From Hysterangium stoloniferum (taxonomy: Eukaryota > Basidiomycota > Agaricomycetes > Hysterangiales > Hysterangiaceae): a stretch of DNA of 64,000 nucleotides. The translations under genes were made by a program, and so were the position numbers. The stretch's first letter is position 1. The number at the start of each line of letters is the position of its first letter. The notes beneath the pieces are model-generated. The model was not told the DNA's origin. It searched no databases and saw only the letters and a list, made by a program, of their open reading frames with translations. Positions 47,746 to 59,827 of the stretch are shown here, one piece after another. The stretch lies in the NCBI GenBank assembly GCA_015178975.1, contig WHVD01000068.1, positions 398,686 to 462,685 on the forward strand, in the 5' to 3' direction.

Positions 47746-49175
47746 TGCAATTATTGATTCAGGTGCCACATCACACTTCTGTCCTGACTGGTCAAAATTT
47801 GTTACCTTCACCCCCATGGACCCACAGTAAGTGCACACTGCAGATGGATCTGCTATTAGTGCCATAGGAAAAGGAGATGTACAAATAAACTTCCCATTGG
47901 GAGACAAGAAGAGTTCCATTACCCTCAAAAATCTCTCTACACCCCAAAAATGGCATTCACACTCATCTCAGCAAATCAAATTGCAACAGCAGGATACACA
48001 ATTTTGTTTGAAAACAAAATATGCAAGATATTATCCCCAAACCCAAATCAGAAGGTCATTGCAATAATCCTGCAGATTGATGGACTATACAGCATCACTA
48101 CAAATAGTCAGCATCAAGCAAATGTTGCAAAATCAAAACCTACCATATGTATGTGCACTACATCGAACTCTGGGACATGTATCACAAGAAGCAATACTCA
48201 ATGCTGTAAAGAAAGGACTGGTTGAAGGTGTTGATTTTGACACTACCTCTAAACCAGAATTTTGCAATACCTGCACACAAGCAAAAGCAGTATGTCAGCC
48301 ATTTCCAGAGAAAATGAAAAATCGAGCAAAGATGTATGGAGAATTTGTACACACATATTTGTGGGGACCAGCACAAACTACAAGCCTAGGAGGGAGTCTA
48401 TACTACATCAGTTTTACTGAGAATTACAGTCACAAAACAAAACTCACCTTTCTGAAGCATAAAGGGGAGGGCCTTTTGGCATTTAAACATTATGAATGTA
48501 ATATTTCACAACAACATCCTGGATTGAAATTATGAAGGATACATTCAGACCATGGAGGCAAGTACCTAAGTGCAGATTTCGATCAATATTTGAAGGAACA
48601 AGGAATTGAAAGACAACTTACAGTGCATAATTCACCCCAACAGAATGGAGTTGCTGAAAGACTCAATCAGACACTTGTTGAACATGCACAGGCCATGTTA
48701 CTAGGCTAAAACATCCCAAAATTCCTGTGGGCTGAAGCCATTAATTATGCTACATGGTTGAAAAATCAATTACCTTCAAGAGCCATCCCTGGACACACAC
48801 CATATGACCTCATACATGGGACCAAGGCCAACCTAGCCCAAGCACACAAATTTGGCATGAAAGTGTATATCCACCTAAATGACACTGGAAAGCTTGAAGC
48901 ATAAGCCGAGGAAGCCCTATTTGTGGGTGTGGATGAACAAAGCAAGGGATTTTGTATATACTGGCCTGAGAAATGACAAATTTCAGTTGAATGAAACATC
49001 AGTTGAATGAAACATCAGCTTCATACCTACAAACATCAATATTCAAAACAATGTACTAGATGAGGGGGAGTCATGGGAAACAGTCCCAGAAGACAATGTC
49101 CAGAGTAACATCCAGCACGTCATACCATCAGCACCAACCCCTGCAACACCACTGCAAAGTGTGCAAACACTTCCA
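47746..49175 (+). pseudogene. Copia B protease and integrase remnants
   Basis: The protease begins at its active-site region (AIIDSGATSHFCPDW), followed by WHSHSSQQIKLQQQDTQFCL. Integrase shows LHRTLGHVSQEAI, CNTCTQAK and HNSPQQNGVAERLNQTL. Two of the catalytic Asp positions seen in copy A are changed here (HTDLWG to HTYLWG, FTDDYS to FTENYS). Stops and shifts occur near 48535, 48709 and 48903. Confidence 0.9.
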
Positions 49176-50181
49176 ACACTGATGCAACTGACTTGCACTC
49201 GCACGGAGGCTTGGCAGAGGAATAGACTCACGAAATATTCCCTTCTTCGACTTATCCTTTTTTTTGCTGGAGGAAGCTTATCCTTGGAGTATGGTATGAT
49301 TATTGGTTGTTGGTATGTAGATTTGAATCACCAAACTTCAATGTCAAGTTAATGCCAGTGAGTGACAAGAGGGTGACAGACTGGGGAACAGATGATAAGG
49401 TTTTATACTAGGAAAAAGCACCCGCAGTACAGAGAACAACATCCTTACGGCCATGGCACCCAAATCCCAAGGAGGAAGACACAACATCTCGGCGAACAAT
49501 AAAGACAAAATTAACACAAGAAGATGCAGCGAATCCATGGATTCAAACGAGCCTTCGAGGAGCCTGAATTATCGGACCCCACCGTTTGTAGGCTTTCTGA
49601 AGTCGCACGGTCAACAGAGTCAGCAAATAAATGAAGGAAAGCTATTGTCACCAGTGATTCTGTAGCAATTTACACTGTAAGGAGTGTAAACGCTAAGCCC
49701 TCGTTCCGTAACAGCAACTTACATTCAGAGGACTTTCCATTCAGAGAACTGATTTCCTGATCCTTTACGCAAATTTCCATATCAGGAAGACAACCTGATC
49801 GCAACGACTACTACAAACATTCTGGCTTTACGTTTTGGGGCAACTTCTGGGACAATCAGTCGTAAGTTACCATAGACGCCTACCAAGCAAGATCACACTC
49901 ACAACAACGTCCTGTCTGTCCTCTTTGAGAATAAAAAGAGGTCGTGAGAATATATTGCCTCTAAAAAGAAATCAAGGGCATATTTCCGAATAAAATAAGT
50001 AAATCACAAGTTGCTTTTATAGCCTGGTGAGGTGGTGGTATCATATGAAAGTGCCCGCTGGAGTGTCGGAACGTGTTTGTGCTGCAAGTTTCCAGAAAAT
50101 ATGCAGCATCGTAAGTATAAGCATCGTATGCTTTTTATACGAGAGGAGGGGATGTACATCTCTACAACCGGAAGATTGCAT
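49176..50181. other. interval without a recognised gene
   Basis: An open frame at 49453-49665 starts MAPKSQGGRHN and may be a gene start, because another frame soon reads QEDAANPWIQTSLRG. I could not build a model. Confidence 0.3.
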
Positions 50182-51029
50182 CAACAGAAAAAAGAGGCGA
50201 CGGAGGACCATTGGTCGTTTATGCATCGAATGGCAGTGCGTGTTAGAATATAGGGTTGTGCGAGCATGCATAAGGTGCTACACCGGCAATTTGCCACCCC
50301 ATTGTTCCGCGTAACCTTTTGTTGCCATACGTCTATTGTTCTCAAGGCGTATATAACTAGTATAGATTTTTGTATTTACGCTATCCGTTTGCCTCCTACG
50401 AGACACAGAGGGTCAATCGGAAATCACATTCGTCCTTGTTTCTGATTGTTGCGAGCTTCGAGATTTTATTTTCAATGCAAACGTCGTCGCCAAAGCTGAA
50501 ATGGCGCTCAGGAGGGTATCTAATTCATATATTATAGGTGAGCATCTCAGTTTCGATTACACAGATTATAGCCTTATTCTTCTCGCTGGTTATAATAGAT
50601 CAAACACTGTCGTCACATCCTTATTGTAGCTGTAGTATTTCTTTTAGAAGTTGTATCATTTCATCTTACCTTTGTATCCATGTCCGGTCATCATATTAAT
50701 CTACTTTTTTCTTGGGAAGCTCATTTGGCGTTATGGCGTCACATAGTCAAGGTTAATGGCAGTGCTCCTGATATGGATTCGACCTGCATACACCCAATGT
50801 GCCATCTTGGGCCGTGACCTTTGTGTCACTCGGATGACACACCGGAATGTAGAGGACTTGAATCACGGGTCCGCGGTGGTTGAGCTGCACTTTTGATGGC
50901 TCTACGTATTCTTCTTAATCACTTGCCTCAACGATGAATGATGTCTCGGACGACGAATGCAGATTGCGAGCAACAGAAAAAAGAGGCGACGGAGGACCAT
51001 TGGTCGTTTATGCATCGAATGGCAGTGCG
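50182..51029 (+). repeat. 59-bp direct repeat pair (50182-50240 and 50971-51029)
   Basis: Both copies begin CAACAGAAAAAAGAGGCGAC and end GGCAGTGCG without a mismatch. The second copy forms most of the spacer of the fold-back at 50471-51536. Confidence 0.95.
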
Positions 51030-51536
51030 ATGCTCAGCTCGCAATCTGCATTCGTCGTCCGAGACACCATTCATCGTTAAGGCAAGTGGTTAAGAAGAAT
51101 ACGTAGAGCCATCAAAAGTGCGGCTCAACCACCGCGGACCCGTGATTCAAGTCCTCTACATTCCGGTTTCATCCGGGTGACACTAAGGTCACGGCCCAAG
51201 ATGGCACATTGGGTGTATGCAGGTCGAATCCATATCAGGAGCACTGCCATTAACCTTGACTATGTGACGCCATAACGCCAAATGAGTTTTCCCAAGAAAA
51301 AATTAGATTAATATGATGACCGGACATGGATACAAAGGTAAGATGAAATGATACAACTTCTAAAAGAAATACTACAGCTACAATAAGGATGTGACGACAG
51401 TGTTTGATCTATTATAACCAGCGAGAAGAATAAGGCTATAATCTGTGTAATCGAAACTGAGATGCTCACCTATAAGATATGAATTAGATACCCTCCTGAG
51501 CGCCATTTCAGCTTTGGCGACAACGTTTGCATTGAA
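50471..51536. repeat. fold-back inverted duplication, arms about 500 bp
   Basis: Arms are 50471-50970 and 51038-51536 with a 67-bp spacer. The right arm covers the last codons and 3' flank of the zinc-finger gene; the left arm is the inverted duplicate. Arms differ by scattered substitutions and small indels. Confidence 0.93.
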
Positions 51537-52559
51537 ACTGATGCCTCCTAAAGGAATCTTCTCGCAAGAATATCCTAGAGCAACAGTAAAAGGCCTTGGT
51601 TTCTTCCACATTTGATTTTTGGTTATGAGCGCGCAGCGATTCACGATGTTGTTTGGTTTTGGTGTTGTGCCGTTTGAGGTCATCTTTGCGTGTGAATGTG
51701 ACATTGCAAAGTGAACACCTGTGCTGTGTTGCGGAGGAGATGGACGTATCTGTGATCCCGCTTGTTGGAATACCAGAAGCAGATGGGGCCGTTTGGTGCT
51801 TTGGCTTCTTACTGCGACGAACGCCCTGGGCTGACTCCTTGGTCGGTTCCTCCTCATCGTCAGTCTCCACGCGCTTAGACTTCCGACTGACCAGTCTCGC
51901 AGGCTCATTACCATCATTGAAACCCTCCATCTGCGCCTTCAACAAAACACTCGCGCGGGCAGCCGCTCGCCGCTGCTGGACAAGAGGCCGCAGTACCTCT
52001 TGAGCATCCCCCATCGCCTGCGACGTGAATGACGCGGTATCGTCAGACCGATCATCCTCTACGAACACGGCCGAAGTCTTGACAGCACTCCTCGGTGTTG
52101 ATACTGACGACTCTGAGCTCGTTGAGGGAGTTGTCGCGGTCTTGAATCGTCCCTTGACGGTACATGATTCCCTCCCTTCTTCATCGTCCGCGTCCAACCC
52201 CATGAAAATATTGAAGTTAATTGAAGGTCTCACACCCCCTGCACTCTCTGGTGACTCTATATGAGCGCTAGGGGTGCTCTAAGGGAGGTTTTAGGGGAAA
52301 AACAAATGAAGAGTAGTCAATTGTAACTCACTGCTAATTGCCCTTGTAAAAATGACAGAGACGACCCACTTTGAGGCTGGTTTGCAAATTCTCTTGCTTC
52401 CCTAGAGCGCTTTGCAGCAATGGGGCGCATCTCCAGTAGATCATCGTCCATGGAAATAAACTCGTTGATTGCTTGGAGGATGGTGTGAGAGAGCAGTGTG
52501 GGATTTGCCGCGGCTGAGAAGATGCTGTTGGGTGGGGTGTGTATGGCAGAGAATAGCAT
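51508..52559 (-). CDS. C2H2 zinc-finger protein, 2 exons, 332 residues
   Basis: Exons 52332-52559 and 51508-52278 join in frame across a 53-bp intron (GTGAGT...CTTAG). The C-terminus holds a C2H2 finger with spacing C-x2-C-x12-H-x6-H (CSLCNVTFTRKDDLKRH) near residues 263-286 and a degenerate second finger (FYCCSRIFLREDSFRRH) near 305-327. The rest is Ser/Thr- and charge-rich, including VETDDEEEPTKES and a basic patch GVRRSKKPKH that could be a nuclear signal. A sequence-specific DNA-binding regulator is the likely role; the target is unknown. Its last codons and 3' end are duplicated in inverted form next door. Confidence 0.82.
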
Positions 52560-55500
52560 GTTAGGAGTATTGTGGTTAGTTTAGATAGTTGAGTAGTGGT
52601 AGGGGATGCAGTCGCAAAAAGTTGTGGCCGCTAAATAAAGTGGATCGGCTATTAGGAACAATAGATCTCTTGTCTACCACAAGACAAATACCTGGTCAAA
52701 AGAGAGTACCGCTGAACTCGATAAACAGGCACTATTATGGAAAATATGCGAAGGTACCATTGTTCACGGCGAGAATAGAGGCTAGCGAGGTAGAACAACA
52801 GGAGACCGTTCCTTTGTGCTGATTTAGACGCCGAAACGTTGTTTTGTCGCTGCGTTCCTGTTGTTCCTTTAATTAACCGGAAGCAAATGTCAAGTAATTT
52901 AACAAACGTCTTGACATTCAAGCATGCACGCCCGCCGGCAAAATGCCACCGGTTCGATAGAATAGAGTTATATCGTCATCTCGTCCGAGTCAGTGATCGC
53001 ATCAGTTTGATGTTGGGATGACAATGGAATTCCAACGTCCTCGCTAATTCCCATACAAAAGTTGATACATAGTCATATTCCTATTGTCCCGACGGTTGCA
53101 GGAACGTTTGTGAATGCATTCATGGTTTGCTTTGTATCTTATACTGGGGCAGTCCAGGTTCTCCACGAGGCCTCATGCAACGCATACGAAATACCGTTTA
53201 AAGGAGAAGATGTGTACATATGCATACATCTCAGCGACAGGCTTGGTAGAAGCCTCATCGTTTTCGACGTTTACCACCATGAGGAAACGAAAGTGTTTCC
53301 TGCCAGCATGCAACAGTATTGTCGATGTCTCCTGTGCATCTGAAAACTATTTTTCAAACAACTAATACCAATTACCCATCTTCAATTACTACAATATCGC
53401 TCGCCTCTGACTACTCGCGATATTTGTGGACGAATGGACTGTGTGGTGTTCTAGAGTATCCTAACGGGCGTGAAGATAATCCGGTGTTTGTTTGTGACAA
53501 CGAACAATTCAGTCCTTAAAACTGCGGATGAGGAGAGTTCTCCGTTCGAACATCTTCGTGGTGCGCGACAACTTCTAACTAGACGGACGGGGGTTCTGGC
53601 TTTCGGCGGAAACATTAATTCGTACTCCGAAGTGCAGTCTGGGGTACATATTCAAACTCCGACGCACGTGGTGTTTTCACCGGCTGCCAAGCTTGGAGAA
53701 AAGCGTTTCCCATTTTCTACTTGCATAGTCGACGAGGTAACATGCAGTTAAAATAAAAACAAGTTCATTTGATCGGTAATTTCAGGTTTATTTTTTATTT
53801 TATTTCTCAAGTTGGTGCTCAGCACCGCCAGCACCAGTGAATTCGGTTAAAAGCAGGATGACCATATGGTGAATACTGCTTTGTCCTCTAATCTCAATTT
53901 TTACAATTTAATGCTTACTGACACCACACCTCTGATCCATTATAATCACGCATTAAAAACCACGTCATGACAATTTAGCATATGATTTAATAAATTTTGG
54001 CCTAATTTGGGGGCGTAATTGACCGGTTAGTAAGATGAGTATATGGAAACCACAGTTCAACCCCTCCTCATAGACCCCTTTCGTGTTGGAACACCATAAC
54101 CTATCACAAGTTCAGTTTTATTAGTTCTATGCGTATGACAAAATTATATCTCTGCATGATCAAGGTTCAATTCCGGATAAAATCAGCAGTCAATAGCATA
54201 AAATGTGCCTCTGTTACAAGGTTAGCAGTTTAGATAGATTACTTTTGCACCACCATGTTCCATTTATTCGGAGAAGCTCCTGATTTAAAGCCTTGAAAGA
54301 AAGTGCAAGTGGTTGTTCCAATACTATTACCTCATTGTACAACGTGTCTGAGAAAGGGATGTGCCCAGATGTGCCCAGTCACACAAATTCCACCAATGTT
54401 GAATAAATAGGGAATCTTCTTGATTATCCTCCATTCGTAACTCTTATTTTACAATCTTACTCTACAGAGATAGAACGAGTTTTGGTAATGACTTTGCTCT
54501 GAGATACGCTTAATTGTCTAGGAGAATGGTATCGGTGTCGTGTTTTTTTTTTTTTGCACGCTATGGTTTCAAAAGTTCACCTTGGCCATCTCGACTCGCA
54601 GACGGTTCGAATGAATGTCAAGATCCAGAATAAAATGATAGGACCCATCTTTTCCCCCTTTGTATGTAACAAATCACTCTATTGATTATACTTGGAGATG
54701 CGCTCTTGACGTAGTTAGAAACGAAATTAATACTTTGACAAGAGTCGGAAACCCCCCGTGTCCATTTATAAACGTCCATCTCGTCATCATGTACCAGAGA
54801 ACTGGAATGAATTGATAACCGAAAAGGTTCGTCAATCTAGGCGATAGAAGGAGTCTATGACGTCTTAAAGCTCACTGTTGCTCAGGCATGTAATATTGTC
54901 TTTTCATCCCATAAATTATATCGCGACGAGGTCATTGAGGGGGACCGACTTGAAGTCTCAAAAGCTCCTACCCCAAATCGTGACACTGTGGCTTGCTGGT
55001 GGGCATCTGTGCTTGTCCTCCCTTGTTTAGTCCTTCCATCCTAACGGGCTCCGCATCCCTCATCTCAAATGGCGTTTGCTTAAAGATGCCTCTTGTACCA
55101 GATCGACCTTGTGTATGGTGTGCAGGTGACCATTGATAGGGACCTGAATGTGAACACTGATGGAATATATTGTTACAATTTTATTTGACAGTATTCCCTC
55201 CATAAAACTAAACGGATTGTTTTCCTACAAAGAAGGAACTTCTAACTTCGATCCAATGACTCGATAGTATCAGCCATGTGACGGAGGTGCTGATAAGATT
55301 ATGCCACTTCAAAATATTTTCTGCACAGAACATGAGCCCAGCGGCTGGCTGATTTCTGTTTATTTTTTATTGCCAAGTGCGATACTCTATGGCCATTACT
55401 ATACAGACCTATTCCCCAGTGTAAGTACAGGACCTCCTTATTAATAATGAGCATTCCAGATACACCTTCCTATTCTCTGCCAGTGAAATTCTGGAAGACA

Positions 55501-55585
55501 GTGTTCGTAAGTATATAATGTAAGATGTTGGCAGTATAATGAAAACAGACAAGGTTTTGTTTGTGTTAAAAGTGTAGAAAATGAA
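52560..55585. other. 3-kb interval with no assignable gene
   Basis: Short frames near 53062-53750 (for example GVLAFGGNINSYSEVQSG) look protein-like but were not assigned and could not be spliced into one model. From 53760 to 55400 I see nothing coding; a run of about 15 T lies near 54542. Confidence 0.35.
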
Positions 55586-55656
55586 TGGCCAGACTGGGGA
55601 TTGAACCCAGGGCTTCTGCATATATAGCAGGGGTGTTAACCATTACACCACCTGAC
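55586..55656 (-). tRNA. tRNA-like sequence, probable pseudogene or SINE head
   Basis: 71 nt fold as a cloverleaf: 7-bp acceptor stem with two G-U pairs, D arm GTGTAATGGTTAACAC, T arm CTGGGTTCAATCCCCAG, 4-nt variable loop. A-box (TGGTGTAATGG) and B-box (GGTTCAATCCC) promoters are good. The anticodon loop TATATAT lacks the invariant U33, and the top anticodon pair is C-A, so it is unlikely to decode. A T4 run follows 8 nt after the end. Confidence 0.6.
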
Positions 55657-56127
55657 CCTGGGAAACACTGTTAGCATTACTCAATCTAACAGTTTGTATG
55701 ACTAAGCTACTGTTATGTACTACTTAGCCAAGTGTATTCCAATAAACTATGAAAGTATGAGTTCCTTTAACAACATGCAACACAATACTATAAGGTCCAA
55801 CATGCCCAATTTGCATGTCATTGAGAGCTTGTAGTAAATCCATACACACCCAATGAAAAATACTTTTAACACAAAGAAATTGCACCCACTTGATGCAGAA
55901 ACTGTTTGGAAAAATTAAAACACACTCACTGCACCCACTAGATGCAAAATCCATTTGAAAATTGAAAAACATGCTGTGCCCACTAGACACAGAGTCTGCC
56001 CGGTACAATTTGGTGTTGAATTGAACCTCAGAGTGTCCTTTCTCCTAGAATGCATTCCCCCAACCTCCTAGACCACAAACACTGGACCTTGGAGCCCTAC
56101 TCACAACTCCTAGTCCATGTGACACTA

Positions 56128-56883
56128 TCAGGTATGCAATATAAACACACTCTCCCCTGTGCTAGCAGTGAGAGCCTCCAGGTTTTCAGCAGGTGACCCA
56201 CTTGACAACAAACCAACCAACTTTGGTGTGGGACAAAAATGTGTGATGTGACCTTTGCCATTGCATCTATAGCAATTTTTTGGCTGTTTCACATTTGGTG
56301 AGTCTGTTTTCATTTTCAAGGTGATTTGACTCTCAGTGTCCTTCTGGCCTTTCAAATGGCTTTCTTCTTCTACCAGCACTGTGGAAATATCCTCGACAGT
56401 AAGTGATTCCACATGCTGCATAAGAGTGGTTGCAACTGCACCAAATTCTGGAGCTAAACAATAAATGTGGACATCCAGCACATCCTCTTCACATAAATTA
56501 ACTCCAATCACTTGAAGCTGTGAAGTGAGAGTCAAAATGTCCATGGACATATTCCATCACTGGCTTTTTGACATCATGCTGGTACATATAGAGCTGGCAT
56601 TGAAATGAAATATGATTGGCCCAATTATTTGTCTGATAGATTTTCACAAGTGCTTGCCATGCCTCAGGTCCAGTGGTGCAATCCCGAGTATACAATTGTT
56701 GGCTTGATGTGATTGTGAGTCAATTGCTGTGTAACCATCCTCTGAATGCTTTGCCCATTCCAAATACTCCTTGCTACTCTCATTCTCAGGTGCCTTTGCT
56801 CCACCACTCACAACACTCCATGATCCAGCATGCCACAGAACCATTGACAGTGAAAACTTCCATTCATGGTACTTAGTTATCAC
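56128..56883 (-). pseudogene. gag of a different Copia-type element, frameshifted
   Basis: In order: KYHEWKFSLSMVLWHAGSWS, then GPEAWQALVKIYQTNNWANH, then SLTVEDISTVLVEEESHLKG and a zinc knuckle CYRCNGKGHITHFC. The pieces lie in different frames. This is not the family of copies A and B. Degenerate repeats of CCCACTAGATGC-like sequence lie downstream at about 55880-56000. Confidence 0.82.
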
Positions 56884-57895
56884 CTGAGAGTTTTGGGATG
56901 TTTGCCATCTACTGACAGGGTATTAGCTAAGGTATGTCGATACGAGGGGATTGGAGTAACGATTCGCAAGCGAATATTTTAGTATGCTGAATATATGTGG
57001 GACAGGTCAGGCATCGAGTGTTAATGTTTGTAATATACAGGCTATACAGTACAGAATAAACACAAGGGAAAAGGGGAAACGGGAGAAGGAGCACGTAGAG
57101 CGTATAGGCCAAAAGAATAAACAAAACTACACATGAACAAGAGAGGTACGAAGGGCTCCTTGGGCTCTGCAAGCAGTACTTTGGTCGATAGGACCTTGTC
57201 AGTTCCTTGAGGTATATGCTGAAATGGTAATGAAATTAGTAATTGCGTCAGGATAGTCTGGACTAAGTTCAGTGACAAATAAAGTAAACCACAGTGCCTT
57301 CTCACAAGAAGATCCCAAAGCGTAGCATCCGGGACCCCATAGATGAATCAAGACTGGATGACAAATAATTTGGTCGGATGCGATGGCTAACGGTGAGTGT
57401 AAGCAACTCGGTACCAGTGAGATTTAACAATCACCAACTCACCGTTGTATCGTTTCAAGGAATCGATGTCGTCCGAGCTGATAAGGTGGAGCGATGTCGA
57501 TACCTATGTAAAATGTCTGAATAATAACAGATCAAGGTAAGACCCGAGTCGCCTCACTATTGACTTGGCCGATGATGTCGCAGATGCCAAGCCGATACCG
57601 AACCTAAGAAGGAGGTTAGCACCGGAACAACAGGAGTTTTAAGAGCACTGGTGTCAGATACAGGGAGTATAGGATTATTGGTGCATACGACATGTATCAT
57701 ATAAGAGACAAACTTACATGGTTTTGAATGGTGTATTGTAGCCGCCTTGACTCGACTCAAGCTTCATGCCCACATGTTCTATAGCGAACAATGCGAATTA
57801 CGGTCGTCGTGAACCTCTGGCCTGGAGTAATAATCTGTGGTAGAACTAGCACGATAAACATAATTATGTATCTACAGCAGCCAGTGCAAACTATT
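56884..57895. other. interval without a firm gene
   Basis: Minus-strand pieces near 57700-57800 (KLESSQGGYNTPFKT) and 57560-57600 (GIGLASATSSAKSIVRR) look like exons and might extend the neighbouring gene. I could not join them with confidence. Confidence 0.3.
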
Positions 57896-58610
57896 TCACA
57901 TGGCGCCGTGATTCCTTTCGCGAACATGGCATACATCTGACCTTTCTAAGAAAAATAAAGAGCAACATGATCAGACAGATGGATGAGGATAGTGAATTGG
58001 GGGCCTACACTTGCGCGTCCAATAAACGCGTCAACCTCATGATTGCCCATACGCTCCACAAAATGGGATCCCATACTATCAGACTTACCGACTTCACACC
58101 AAGCTAGGCAACGCAGGGTCAGTGTGAGTCGCGAACCCATAGACGTACCCGTCATAGATGGTTCCTTGGTGGGTACAGTCACATGGTCATTTCCAAGGAT
58201 ATCCGCCGTCTCGGCTTGCTCGAGAACGACCTTTTGAAGGATCTCCATGCCTCGCTGTTCTTTGGTTTGCCTACCTGGCGGAAGACTCGGGCCGACCTGT
58301 AAAGCGGGTTGTTTTCCGTCAATTTGTACCATATTAACGAAGAAGCTTATAAGCCTCCACTCACAGATTTACCAGAGTAATTCATGAACATATTCGCATC
58401 TGCCACCAAATCTTTAACGCTGCCAAATGAAATCATACTCCAACCAAATGACTCAGATACAAAGGCACTCACGCAACGACTTTTTCCTGACTGTGGGCTT
58501 GCTCGACCGGCACAGACTTTGATCCTTAGGTGCGTAAATGTCAATCTCCACAATGACAAAGGCTAAGAGATAAGTAACCCATTACCTTCTCCGAGTGTCT
58601 GATCATCCAT
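57896..58610 (-). CDS. unrecognised small multi-exon gene, left palindrome arm
   Basis: Exons 58586-58610, 58473-58524, 58365-58419, 58149-58296, 58089-58103 and 57896-57945 join in frame to 114 residues, from MDDQTLGEGSKSV to RNHGAM and a stop. Introns are 45-143 bp with standard borders. The middle contains VKDLVADANMFMNYSGKS and EILQKVVLEQAETADILG, which look helical. No family was recognised. The 15-bp fifth exon is weakly supported, and the true 3' end may lie further left (toward 57400). The 3' part lies outside the mirrored region visible in this window. Confidence 0.45.
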
Positions 58611-59509
58611 CTCTTCAATGTTCACCAAGGTAGCATCAGTGCTCGCAAACGGTGAATCGATTCACATGACACATCGTGAATGCAGGGAACTGCTGGGGGC
58701 ATTTCCGGAAGTGTCTCAGACGTACCTGCGATGGGCATCCGTTCAGCTTTTCATCCCAGAAATCTCACAAAGGAATGCTTTAAAACATTCACTCGGCATG
58801 GCATCTAATCTGACGAGTCTTCATCCTATTCCATAGAAGACACAGACTGAGCGTTGAACACGGGCTGTCGGGATCTGAATTGCTGCTTGCGGGCATTAGT
58901 GCCATGTTACAATATACACCCACTTACAGAGATCGCCATATTATTGAACAAGTTCATGACTTCCAGATAGCCTCGACCACTTTCAAATGGTATAATATGG
59001 CTTACTAAACCATAGAAATGAAAAGGACACTCAAGATACTCTTTGCTCGCGAGGAGTCCGGAGAGCCGGGTCGGCGCTTATTTCTATTGTTTTACTCGAT
59101 GATGTTGCTGTTTCTGTGGATCGAAGTAAATGGATTTTCCTCACTTGGAGTATAATAATTGTCAGAATTGCAGTGCAGACGTGAAAGTTTATCCTTCTGT
59201 GCAGAACAGAGATGTTAATATTTCTCGAGGAAGTACACGTCCACATACAAAGATGGTCACATTATTGAGAAAATCTATGGTTTGTAAATCCACATAGCCT
59301 TCGAAACCGTGAGATGTGATAAGAGAAATGATAAGCCATGGAAATAAAAAGGATACTTACAGAATTAATTATTGTTTTCTCCCTCGTTCTGGAGCCTGGT
59401 GGGCGCTTGTTTCCACATTGTCAGACTATTGTTATTCGATCTCATTACTGCCTTGTGGATGGATATGAATAGAATTAATATAACTCGCCCTGTCGAATTT
59501 TAATTATTG

Positions 59510-59827
59510 TTAACGTTGCAGCGCAGACGTCGAAGTTGATCCTTTTGTACAGTATGGAGACGTTAATATTTCTCGAGAGTCGACATGAAGAGAAACCGAA
59601 TCATCACCCTTCATAGATTGCCGTTCATTGTCTTTCCCTTCTTTGTGAACGAATACAACATCATCACTCGCAAAATACCAATCTGAAGTCGCCAGTTGTG
59701 GTAAATAGGGGGAACTTGGGGGTGTCGCCGATGGTATCGGAGACATGCGATGATCGCGCATTCGAGCAAGGATTACAAGGAGGAATGATGCGTTCAGAAA
59801 AGCCCGGAAGGGCAATGTCTTTCTCAT
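59510..59827 (-). CDS. unrecognised 105-residue frame with hydrophobic N-terminus, left arm
   Basis: It starts MRKTLPFRAFLNASFLLVIL, which could be a signal peptide, then a Pro/Ser stretch and SDWYFASDDVVFVHKEG. It may be the first exon of a longer gene. An identical copy is at 62163-62480. Function unknown. Confidence 0.3.
   Translation of the reverse strand: MRKTLPFRAFLNASFLLVILARMRDHRMSPIPSATPPSSPYLPQLATSDWYFASDDVVFVHKEGKDNERQSMKGDDSVSLHVDSREILTSPYCTKGSTSTSALQR

Larger units (their letters stand above)
35150..49175 (+). mobile_element. Copia LTR retrotransposon copy B, split by nested insertions
   Basis: Plus-strand order is LTR, primer site, gag, [solo LTR 36407-37779], 22 bp of the gag-protease junction, [element X 37802-47740], protease, integrase and the region before reverse transcriptase. 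Homology to copy A ends near 49175, so RT and the 3' LTR are missing. Both copies derive from one family but broke at different points. Confidence 0.9.

Noticed and set aside
57990..58610. Independent small genes on the opposite strand of the palindrome arms
   Set aside because: Their frames (for example plus-strand 58043-58237) overlap the spliced minus-strand exons and cross predicted introns.
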